Shown here piece after piece: positions 22,171-33,200 of a DNA stretch of 64,000 bases. The notes under the pieces are model-generated. The model ran no database searches. It was not told the DNA's origin and was given only the letters and a program-made list of their open reading frames with translations. The position numbers were made by a program, and so were the translations under genes. The stretch's first letter is position 1. Each line of letters starts with the position of its first letter. This stretch comes from Flaccisagitta enflata. Its lineage: Eukaryota; Chaetognatha; Sagittoidea; Aphragmophora. The stretch is taken from positions 26,970,001 to 27,034,000 of the forward strand of contig OZ231128.1 in the NCBI GenBank assembly GCA_965153355.1, read 5' to 3'.

Positions 22171-23443
22171 ATGCCGCTTTCCATCGATCCAAACCCTCTT
22201 CACATATCATCGTGCGTGACTTTATCCAATGGAGTTCGTCTTCCACTTTTGGGATATGGTACTTCGCATCATGGCGGGTTTTCCCACGCCGCTTTCGCCT
22301 CCGTCCTTCGTGACGCCGGTCTTGTCCTTATTGACACAGCTCGTCGTTATGGAACAGAAAAACTCATCGGCGCGTCCATCAAGAAAATGGGTCTCAGTAG
22401 GGAAAAGCTGTTTATTACGACCAAAGTCTGGCCAGCTGATTACGGGTGGGTAGTTGTAGTTCCAACTGCCAGCCGGTGTGGCGATACTAAAGTTACTGTT
22501 TTTACTCAGCTAAGCCCTCTCCTTTTCATTCTTCCACTTCTCTCTTATGCGGGTTGCTCCTTTCCTTTTCACATTTCTTCCTTCTCCACCTCTATCCCTC
22601 TCTTCATCCACTCACTTGCCGGGTACATCTCTTCAGATATGAATCTACATTGGCGTCATTAACCACTTCCCTCGATCAGCTGGGGACTTCTTACGTGGAC
22701 CTTCTGTTGATGCATTGGCCCGATTGCCCTTCTTGGTGCGTGGACAAGCGACAAACGCGGGCCGACACATGGCGCGCTTTTGAAGACGCTTACAAAGCCG
22801 GTAGATGTAAGGCCATCGGCGTCAGTAATTTCGATCGCGGATTTTTGGAAGAGTTGCTCGAATCGGCGACCGTCGCTCCTCACGTCAATCAGATTGAGTT
22901 TCATCCTTACTGCCAGCCCGACGATTTGATTACATTCTGCGAAGAGAGTGGTATATTCGTTCAAGGATACGCTCCTTTAGCTAAAGGTACATGGAATTGC
23001 TTTGGCCGTGATGGGACAGCGAAATGTCAGTTTGAGTTTGAACTTAGCCTAGTTCTCCTTTGCGAAAGCTTCTAAGTTTTTGCCATTTCTGGTCTCGTAA
23101 TTTACCAGGCGCGATAATTACCGACGATGAAATGAGAGAACCAATTCAAGAAATCGCGGTCAAGCACAAAAAGACGTTGGCTCAAGTTGCCATTCGATGG
23201 TGTCTCCAACGTGGCGTCGGATGCATTCCAAAATCAACTAAAGAATCCAGGATAATGGAAAATTCTAACGTCTTTGATTTTGAATTGGACTCGGCTGATA
23301 TGGATGTTATGAATGGGTTGAGGAACAATGGTTATTTCAAATCCACCTGGGAACCGAAAGCGATGTCCCGATATCAAGGGATTGTAAGTCGTCAATTGGA
23401 CGAGTTATTCCAAGTGGAGGAAATTGATGAACCCGCGAAATGA
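22171..23443 (+). CDS. Aldo-keto reductase, 319 residues
   Basis: NADPH-dependent oxidoreductase with a (beta/alpha)8 barrel; the substrate is unknown. Three exons join in frame: 22171-22445, 22637-22986 and 23109-23443. The catalytic tetrad is complete: Asp55 and Tyr60 in LIDTARRYG, Lys85 in FITTKVWP and His118 in DLLLMHWP. The family signature GRCKAIGVSNF and the cofactor-binding segment CIPKSTKESR are also present. Length matches the usual 310-330 residues. The ATG follows CACTCATCAG directly. It lies 549 bp after the photolyase stop and 350 bp before PRPF4, on the same strand. Nothing ties it functionally to its neighbours. Confidence 0.95.
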
Positions 23444-23792
23444 GGTGGAATGATGCATGAGGGCCAAGATTGGCTTAGAGCGAAAGGCATAGCACCTTCC
23501 ATGAGAGGCGATTACGTAATGTGATGTCGCTTCGGTGGTCGGAGGTTGTCCTGTAACAATCCAATTTTAAATTAACTTAAAAACCATTGCTTAGTATGGA
23601 ATTCCGGGGAGCAGGCGAATATGGTTCACTCCATCATGCTCTTGATGGGCATGAGAATATCTTACATCGAAATGCACATGATCACCGTTACTTCACCGTT
23701 CATCGGGCTTTTCGTTTTTGTCGCCTCTCATGATTATTTGATTATTTTCAAATATCCCTATTTTTGTTTTAAGTGCAGTGAAAATAAAAACA

Positions 23793-26700
23793 ATGGACGA
23801 CCCAGTGACCTACGATGCGAACAAAAAAGTCGTTCATTATGGGAGTTTGGAAGAGAAGGAGAAGTCCAAATCCGGCAGCCCAGCCCCAAGGGGCTCTCCT
23901 TCTCCCTCCCCAAATATCAACGTTGGTTCGGGGGAGACTATGACAATTGAGGAATCGGTCAGCAGCAAAACGAGAAACGAACTTATTGAAGAATTCGAGC
24001 GCAAAAAACGAAGCCGACATGTCGTCGTATCTACGGACGACGGCGAAGTGAAGAAACATTTACGACAGGTGACGCTTTCTAGCGCGTATTTGATGATTTG
24101 AACGTGCGTTTAATTCATCCCACAATCCCCACCCATCGTTCTCTAATCCTTCTCACGCTTCTCCTGCTCAAGCCAGTCCTGAATCATTTAAACCCCAACT
24201 TTTCCCTCCTCTCTCCGTTAGAAAGGAAAGGAAAGAAAAAAGAGACAGATTCATCTCATCCCATTTCCAATATATAAAAATAAAAGACTAATGGAATGTC
24301 TTGTCTCAGATTGGTGAGCCGATTTGCCTGTTCGGGGAAGGGCCAGCTGATCGGCGAGAGCGATTGCGGAATCTCCTTGCCATTTTGGGCGAGGATGCCA
24401 TCAAAAGAAAATGGGCTGACGAACCAAAACCAAAAGAAACGCCAGCGGCCAAAGAGGAAACCACTTGGTATCATGAAGGACCCCCGGCGCTCAAAGACGC
24501 AAGACGGTAAGCTGAGCTAAGCGGATGTTGTAGAATGCAGTTATGAAAGTATTTTTAGACGCAGTATGTCTCGTTTATTTTACCATTTTCTCTCTTTCCT
24601 TCAAGCTTGCACATCTTCATCCCTCAGGTGGCTGACGGAATATTCACTACCCCGCGCTCGTGATCGAGTATTAAAAGAACGTTCAGACGCCAATTTGCCA
24701 GAACCTGCCAAGCTTGCCCGGCTGCAGGAAGTTCAACGTCTCGCAAAAGGACTCGCGCCGCATTGCAGGTTAAGGATGAAAAAATGAAAAGTAGGATTCT
24801 CGCGAAGAATTTTGGTCACAATCTAATGTTGCAATTATTTAAACTGATTTTGGTCACAATCTCATTTTGCACTTTTGCAGTCAAATTGGTGACGAACGGC
24901 CCATCTCCCACTGCGCTTTCAGCCCCAACGACAAACTTTTAGCTACCGGTAAGTTTTCTTTTACCGCGCAATTATCATTAAAGGCAAAAAAAAGGAAAAG
25001 CGCGGTTGGAGAGACTTTAAAGACTGGAACAAAGGGATGGAAGAGTCGAATTTAGTTAGATAGAATAAAAATTGAGGAACTTGGTTGTAAGGGAAGTGTT
25101 TGAAAGGGAAGTGTTTGGAGCCATTAATTGTAATGTTCAGTGACTGAAATACCCTTGTTGGGCCATTCTAGGATCTTGGAGCGGTCTTTGCAAATTGTGG
25201 GACGTTCCAAGTTGCGAGGCAGTTCGTACTCTGCGCGGTCACAACGCTCAAGTTGGTTGCATCGAATTCCACCCTCAAGCGACGCTTTCTCAGGACCCCG
25301 CGGGAATCTGCATCGCTTCCTGCGCTCACGACGGCTCCGTGAAATTATGGAACTTGGAAAATGACGAGCCTATCGCGGATATTGAAGGTAAAATTATGTC
25401 AATACTGGCAATATGGCGGTTATGAAATCCAATCTTGTCTAGGATAACGCAAGTGCAGAATGTTGGCAATAAACGTTATCAATAAGAAATAAATAAATAT
25501 TATATTAAAAATGATATAATATAAATGATATGAATAATACAAATGATAATAGTAATAAATGAATAATAGATAGATAAATTCTGCCTTTCATCAAGGTCAC
25601 GCTCCTTATCGCGTTTCGCGGCTGTCGTGGCATCCCTCGGGCCGTTTTCTGGGCACGGCGTGTCACGATCAATCGTGGCGGTTGTGGGACCTGGAGGCTT
25701 GCGAGGAGATTTTGCATCAAGAAGGCCACTCGCGCGCCGTCTTCGATATCAAATTTAACAAAGATGGATCTCTAGCAGCCAGCGGCGGTCTCGACGCTTA
25801 CGGGCGCATTTGGGATTTGCGGACCGGCCGATGTATCATGTTTCTACAGGGTCATCTCAAAAGCATTCTCAGTGAGTCTTTGTTTTACTTTTGATAAAGT
25901 TTTTCATTCTACTCTGTCCTAAAAGTTGGTCGTTTCTGTTCGCACCATAACGCCCACATACAGAATTACAGATATACCCCTTGGGTGCTTCACATAGCAA
26001 AAGTTGGGAGTATCCCCTCACCCTACTTTTGTAATGTGGAGGAGCAAAAATCAGGAAAATTATCATTTTTCTTTTTTCGAAATTCTTTCGTCTTCTAATT
26101 TTCAGAATTCAGCAAAATCCTGTGTAGTTTCATTAAAAGAGGGCAATTATTTATTTTAAACAATCATAATATTTGTAAAAATAAACCAAGATCTCGGAAC
26201 ATAAGCTATGAAAGAGCTTATGAAAAGGCAGATTAACAATTCTATGAAGAGTAGAAATTTGCAAAAGCTTATTTAAAGAATGTCAGCATATGGTTTTATC
26301 CCACTGCATTATGCAAATTAGGTTCTCAAAAAGAATTTCCTAAAAAATAGACGATTTTTGATAGAAAAAAAATGGTAAGGTTCTTAGAATTAGTCATAAC
26401 ATATAAGGTAAAGAGGGTGAAAAGAAATAACCAACTTTTGCTATGTGATGTGTGCAACAATTCATCCTATATAAAACCCGCAATAACGTATCTCGAAAAA
26501 CAAATGAGTTTAATCTGATATAGTCAGATCTGATCTGATCTGATGTAGGCCGCTAAAAATTTGTTTTTACAGAAATGACATGGATCAAATTCTTTAGGGG
26601 GGGGTGGGGTAATGTGGGCCAGGGGCAATGTGGGCAACTTGATCGACATCATCAACTTTGTGACATGCTCATCAACTGACTGTCAATAGTTCAACCTTGC

Positions 26701-29700
26701 CAATGATCCTGCTAATTACAGTGGGTAAAGGAGTTGCTATGGTAACAATACGCTGCAGCTGCTGCAGCCGCTGCAGGCGCAGCGCAGCTTAACGCAGGAT
26801 CATTTTTGCTGATTTGTTAAGTGACATTTTTACATGTTCGGCAAAACTTTCCATAGTGGCAAAAACATTAATTTCGCCAAAAATTTTTTTTTTGGAATTG
26901 AAAATAGAATCACAAAAGAAGTAGCAGTAAGAATATCGGTGCACCCATCTATGATTTTCATATCCAAATTACATCTTGAACCTAAGGGGCAATGTGGGCC
27001 ACTGTTGACTTTCGGCTAACAACCCACAGGAGGCTCAATTTTGGCACCAGGGACACCTGATATTATCTATAAATCATTAATAAATGACTCTCTGGATATG
27101 AGACTCACTCAAATGCCCTTATTATTTTATCTGAAAATTATATAACGGGTGTTCTAAAAAAAATCTAATATAGTATGATCTGATATAACATAGTGTGAAA
27201 TATATAAATTTTTAAAAATGTGTTATTGTGATAAAACAGATTTTTAATCAAAAAATATATCTTTACAAAATACAGTAGAAGTTTAAGCAAAAAAAAGCAA
27301 GTTTTTTATTATAGGTGTTTTTGTCCGCGACGGAATATCATTCCGACGCGGACTATAAGTCAAGGCGGGTGGGTGTCGTCGTCGTCGTTGTCGTTGTCGT
27401 TGTCGTCGTTGTTACGGATTTTAAAAAATGGATAACTTTTTTATGCTTTGACCGATTTGGTTGATATTTGGTGGGAAGTTGTACAAGGGTAAGGCGCTTT
27501 ACATCCTATCCGATTTTTGCGATCCGACCAACCCAACCGGCCCAACCAGCCTACCAGCCTAAAAGTGAAAAACGTGCATAACTTTGGCATTTTTCAACCG
27601 ATTTGGTTGAAATTTGGTATGGAGTCTCTAAATGGAAGGACTCAACATGTGTATGTGATTTATATGCATTTGAGCATGCTAACCGGCCAAACCGACCTAC
27701 CACCCAACCAGCCAACCGGCCTAAAAGTGAAAAACTTGCATAACTTTGGCATTCTTCAACTAATTTGGTTGAAACTTGGTATGGGGTCTCTAAATGGAAG
27801 AACTCAACATATGCGCACTATTCATCCTGTCAAACCAGCCTACCACCCAACCAACCTACCGGCCTAAAAGTGAAAAACGTGCATAACTTTGGCATTTTTC
27901 AACCGATTTGGTTGAAATTTGGTATGGAGTCTCTAAATGGAAGGACTCAACATGTGTATGTGATTTATATGCATTTGAGCATGCTAACTGGCCAAACCGA
28001 CCTACCACCCAACCAGCCAACCGGCCCAAAAGTGAACAACTTGCTTAACTTTGTCATTTTTCAACGAATTTGGTTGAAACTTGGTATGGGGTCTCTAAAT
28101 GGAAGAACTCAACATATGCGCACTATTTATCCTGTCAAACCAGCCTACCACCCAACCAGCCTACCAACCAAAAAGTGATAAATGTGCATATCTTTGGCGT
28201 TTTTCAACCAATTTGGTTGAAATTTGGTATGGAGTCTCTAAATGGAAGGACTCAACACATGTATGTGATTTATTTATGTTTGAGCATGCTAACCGGCCAA
28301 ACCAACCTACCACCCAACCAGCTTACCGGCCTAAAAGTAAAAACTTACATAGATTGGACATTTTTCAACCAAATTGGTTGAAACTTGGTATGGAGTCTCT
28401 AAATGGAAGAACTCAACATACGCACACTATTTATCTAAACCAGCCTACCACCCAACCACCCTACTAGCCTAAAAGTGAAAAACGTGCATAACTTTGTCAT
28501 TTTTCAACGGATTTGCATGAAACTTTGTATGGCGGCTCTAAATGTAAAGACTTATAGTTTTGGCAGACTTACAGGGTTAGCGATCTTTTGGTCATAGCGA
28601 TCTTACGGAATTGGTGACCTTTAACCCCCTTCCGTCGCGGACCCAGATACTGTTCAGATTTTTATATATTTAGAAAAAATATATTTCTAATTTGATTGAT
28701 TTAATTCAAATGATAATTTAAATAAAATTTTTTACTATGCCAAAAAACATTTTTCTGTATCAATTTATGTTTTATTATTCATTTAAAATGTAAATTTATA
28801 TTTATTATTCAAAAAATGCCTGCACTTTTTATTTGAACACCCGTTATGATGCTACTCAATCACATTTCTTGGCATGACAGATATAGCTATACGGATACAT
28901 GTTAACATTACCATACTAATGTGCACTACTGCAACAGATAACATTTATCAAATATTGTACTGGAAAATGTTTTTTTGACCCTTGACAAATTGATCATGGG
29001 GGCTTACAGGCTCCATTTTTAAAAAAAACCAGGGTGGCCCACATTACCCCAATAGGTGGGGCAATGTGGGCCACCCTCTTTTTTTAAAAAAGGGGGCCCT
29101 TAGGGGCCCCTCACAAAATTTCTTTCCAGGTAGGCTAATAGCCATGCACAAATGCTACATCGCAAGCATAGTTCAGAATTTCAAATATAAAGCGTATGAA
29201 AAAAATCTGAAAAAATGTTCGCAAATGGCCCACATTACCCCACCCCCCCCTACTGTCCTATCCTGTACTTGTGGGTGGATATTGGACTTTATTGGATGGT
29301 CTCAGGTCCGTTAAAGCGGGGTGTACCCTCACTATTCATGTTTGATCGTTCATAGTCATATTTCTCTGCAGGTGTTGATTTCTCTGCGAATGGATTTCAC
29401 ATTGCCACTGCCTCTGAGGACAACTCGGCTAAGATCTGGGACTTGCGCCAGCGGCAAAACATTTACACAATCCCCGCCCATAACAATCTTCTCACACACG
29501 TCAAATATGAAAAATCAGATGGTAAGTGAAGTTATTGACGTCCCCAATACTTCTTTAGATCGGTCCATGTGGCCGTTGTAAACTTCAAACCGACTACTTG
29601 CGGCTGCACATCCACTATTTCGGCTTAGCCAAACTCGCATGCTTCTCGTCGAATATGACCCGGATTTCATTAAATAACGATAAACGATTTTCTTTTCATG

Positions 29701-29903
29701 TATCATTCCTTCTAGGCAAATACCTGGTAACGTCATCCTACGATTCCAAAGCCAAGATTTGGATGAACCCCGGCTGGACACCTCTCAAAAGTCTAGAAGG
29801 CCACGAGTCTAAAATCATGGGCGTCGATATCACCAAAGACGGGAAATATCTCGCCACTTCGTCTTATGATCGAACTTTCAAATTATGGACGCCAGAAACG
29901 TGA
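23793..29903 (+). CDS. PRPF4: U4/U6 small nuclear ribonucleoprotein Prp4, 503 residues
   Basis: Component of the U4/U6.U5 tri-snRNP that scaffolds U4/U6 and PRPF3 in the spliceosome. Eight exons join in frame: 23793-24068, 24310-24506, 24628-24768, 24881-24948, 25172-25387, 25596-25871, 29372-29521 and 29716-29903. An N-terminal SFM/PRP4-like segment ([20 protein letters not shown]) is followed by seven WD40 repeats, for example [88 protein letters not shown] and SYDRTFKLW. Length is close to the human 522. The ATG at 23793 lies 15 nt after an AG preceded by a T-rich tract. Intron 6 (25872-29371) carries two TIR elements. Confidence 0.96.
25990..26448. mobile_element. Small TIR element (MITE) in PRPF4 intron 6
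   Basis: The left TCACATAGCAAAAGTTGG (25990-26007) and right CCAACTTTTGCTATGTGA (26431-26448) are perfect 18-bp inverted repeats around an AT-rich, non-coding 420-bp interior. No unambiguous target duplication is visible, so the superfamily is not assigned. Confidence 0.7.
26595..29252. mobile_element. 2.66-kb TIR element with TA ends, non-autonomous
   Basis: The terminal inverted repeats are perfect over 26 bp: TAGGGGGGGGTGGGG then TAATGTGGGCC on the left (26595-26620), and its exact inverse ending CCCCACCCCCCCCTA on the right (29227-29252). TA at both outer ends fits a TA target duplication, as in Tc1/mariner-like or related elements. A second GGGTGGCCCACATT hairpin lies at about 29031-29074. 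The interior has no transposase. It holds an AT-rich segment, an inner pair of GTCCGCGACGGAA inverted ends (27323 and 28641), and the dimeric repeats at 27590-28530. It is inserted in PRPF4 intron 6. Confidence 0.8.
27590..28530. repeat. Higher-order tandem repeat, about 305-bp dimers
   Basis: The anchor ATTTGGTTGAAA recurs at about 27601, 27763, 27905, 28068, 28211, 28372 and 28511. Spacings alternate near 162 and 142 bp, so the true unit is a dimer of about 305 bp repeated three times. One half carries ACATGTGTATGTGATTTAT, the other ACATATGCGCACTATT. Spacers are built of CAACCAGCCAACCGGCC-like motifs. Open frames through the array are by-products. Confidence 0.9.
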
Positions 29904-30185
29904 TCGAGGCTGTGGGGGGAGGGGTGGGGTTCATGTGTTTGGATGCTACTTAATCGACAATGAAGTTAGTCTCCAAGAGTGTAGTAAAATAGGAAGGAAG
30001 GAAGGGCCTCCAAGAGTTCAGTAAAATAGGAAGGGAGGAGGGAAAGGTTCTGTTTAATTGTTCATGCCCATCAAATCGTATTTGTTGTCCTACTTCGCCG
30101 TTACGTTTCAGAATCGTTTTTTGCGTCGCACGCAATACGTTATGACTAATGTATTTTCTTTCATTTGAAATCATTCCTTTTTCTC

Positions 30186-30291
30186 AGATCATTATGAAGC
30201 ACTCGTTTAATGTATAGACGCTAAGTTAGATTAAGCACTCAAGAAATCGTTTCAAAGAGACTTTACCCGACAGCTGATCAAACGGATCATG
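30186..30291 (+). promoter_or_regulatory. SSNA1: Acceptor-like site upstream of the SSNA1 ATG
   Basis: ATTCCTTTTTCTCAG ends at 30187, a good 3' splice site consensus 102 nt before the start codon. It may define a 5' UTR exon or a spliced-leader site. Confidence 0.4.
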
Positions 30292-33200
30292 TCTCAACAA
30301 GGAGCGGCATTACAAACGTGAGGCACTATTTTGTTTTCATCAGCAGTACAATCTGTAGATTTTGTATGTTTGTTTCACGTGCGTTTGGTTCACTTACATT
30401 TCTCATCATTTAAAAACAGTTACAACAACGAACTGGTGAAATGTCTCGAGGATCTGTCTATGAAACGAGAAGCCATCGCCAAAGAGATTCTCTCAGAAGA
30501 AGAGGAGAAAAACAAGCTGCAAAATGACCTCAGGATATTCTCAGAGAGACTCGCCCGCATCAACGAATCCCTCAGCAAGAAAATCGCCGCTAGGTGGGAA
30601 TAACGTGGGAAAAAGCACGGGCTCCTTGCTGTGACTAAACGTGGTACTAATTCCTATGGTCGCATGCCCTATGCTTACATGTCCTTTTTGGGCAGCGGCC
30701 CCAAAGGGCCGATGTCCTGTAGAACACAGGGGTGAATTTCCATACGTCCGTCCGTCCTTCCGTCCGTCCCCCCCCTTCAGAGGCCTGAGGCCCTCATCCA
30801 GCCTACTGGGGCCTTCAATCTGGTCTCTAGAGCTTAAAATCAGCCCTCTCAGGCCCCAAATCAGCTCTTGTACGCCCCAAATCAGTCCTCTCAGGCCCAT
30901 AATCAGGCCTCTTAAGCCCATAATCTTGCCTCCCAGCCTGGGACCCAGGCATGAAACCAGCATTCCCAGGCATGAAACCAGCCATCCTTGACCAAAGTCT
31001 TAGACCTGAAATTGCCTCTCTCAGGCTTGAAATCAACCCTCTCGGACCTGAAATCAGCCCTCATCTGGTCCACTAGGGCATCCAACAACCGCTTGCTTTA
31101 AACTAGGAGTACTTGAACTTTTATTGTGGTTTCTTTTGGTCAAGCCCATGTGGGATCCATGGCAATTGATTGCAAAATTTTTCCAGGATGAAATTTTTTT
31201 AAATTTCAATTTTTTTGTGGGTGGGTGGTACAGGCCATTTTCATCCTTTACCATCAGAACAAGGTAACTTCTAAAGCATTTATCTCCTAAACGAATCGAC
31301 GAATTGACCTCAACTTGGGCTCATTTTAAAGAGGAGACACTGTTCTTTAAAATGAGCCCAAATTCAGCTTAATCGCTCAATTCGTTTAGGAGCTACAGTC
31401 CTCCAAAGTTGATGTTATTTTCAGCCGGGTTTAGACGGGTTTCCTTAACAATAGAATTAAGGCAAAAAAGTCGGGACTTTTGAAAATGTGCCATTTAGCG
31501 AGGGATGCCTTATTAGCGGGTGCGCTCTAGTGAAGCTCGACTGTAGTATTTCAAGCCTTTACCATCAGAACAAGGTAACTTGCAAAGCATTTATCTCCTA
31601 AACGAATTAACAAATCGACTTGGGCTCATTTCAAAGAGGAGACAAAGCTTTTTAGTCGCGTGCTATGAAACTTTACACCCCGCTATGTCAGACTGTCGAT
31701 CAGTTGGTCAGTCGGTTGGTTGGCTGGTTGCTTAGTTGGTCCCCTTTTTGGGCAGTAGCCCCAAAGGATCGATGTCCTGCAGAACACAGGGGGCAATGTC
31801 CAGATGTCCTTCTCTGTCCATCCGTCCATCCGTCTTTTCATCCGTCCATCCATCTGTCTGTCCGTCCATCTGTCCCTCCCATTGACCATCAAGGCCTCAA
31901 ATTAGCCCTCCCATACCTCAAATATGCCCTCCAGACCTCAAATATGCCCTCCATACCTCAAATCTGCCCTCCAGACTGTGAATCTCACCTCCAAGCGTCA
32001 AATCAGCCCTCCGTGCCTCAGATTTTCCTTCCAAACCTCAAATCTGCTATCAAAGCCTTAGCTTTGCCCTCAAGCTTTCAAATATGCCTTCAAAAGGCCT
32101 AAATCAGTCATCTAAGGCCTGAAATTTGTCCCCTCAGGATGTCAGGTAATTGACCCGTGTTCTACAAGAAACTGGCCCTTTGGGGCCGCTGCTTTGCTCT
32201 CACTTCACTTCTTCATTGGATCAATCCCAACAGGGCATTGGGTTCCACTGACCATGTGCGATCCTTAGATGACTAGTTACTAGCACTGCTCCAGCCCACC
32301 AGCACGCAGCTGGGGTCGCCGTGTATCCATTCTTGTCAAAATGAGCCCAAATTGAGCTTAATTGCTCAATTCGTTTAGGAACAACAGTCCTCCAATGTTG
32401 TTTTTTTTCAGTCTTTACTACAGAAGACACCGTCTTTAAATCAAAATGGCAAATAGTAAACCTTTGTAGATCCAAAACTACTAGCTCAAAAGCTTTTAAA
32501 TTTTTAGTAAATGTTGGTAACAACTGACCATTTTGTTATGCCAAAACTCAGATTTTATTGTAGATGAGAATCACTCTTTTATTTGTTACTTTTTGGGAAG
32601 TGGCCCCAAAGGGGCCAATGACCTATGCTTTAACATATGCAGAAATTTCTCCTACGTCCATCTGTCCGTACACCCTCCAGGCCCAAAGGGGCCAATGACC
32701 TATGCTTTCACATACGCAGAAATTTCTCCTACGTCCATCTGTCCGTACCCCCCTTGAGGCCCAAATCCCAGCCTTGAGACCCAAATCCTAGCCTTGAGGC
32801 CCAAATCCTAGCCTTGAGGCCCAAATCCTAGCCTTGAGGCCCAAATCCTAGCCTTGAGACCCAAATCCTAGCCTTGAGGCCAAAATCCCAGCCTCAAGGC
32901 CCAAATTACAGCCTTGAGGCTCAAATCCCAGCCTTGAGACCCAAAACCAAGCTTTGAGGCCCAAAACCCAGCCTTAAGGCCCAAAATCTAACCTAAGGCC
33001 CAACTCCCGGCCTTGAGGTCCAAATTCCAGCCTTGAGGCCAAATCCCAGCCTCAAGGCCAAATCCCAACCTTGAGGCCAAATCCCAGCCTTGAGACCCAA
33101 ATACCAGCCTTGAGGTCCAAATCCAAACATGAGGCCCAAATCCCAGCCTTGAGGCCCAAATTCTATCCTTGAGACCTAAATCCTAGCCTTAAGGCCAAAA

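Noticed and set aside
27517-28467. Several 100-137-residue overlapping frames with NGRTQH repeats
   Set aside because: They follow the dimeric tandem repeat in the PRPF4 intron and shift frame between units. There is no start context or splice support.
31665-32102. 145-residue plus-strand frame in the SSNA1 intron
   Set aside because: Runs through the family A core repeats and has no independent evidence.
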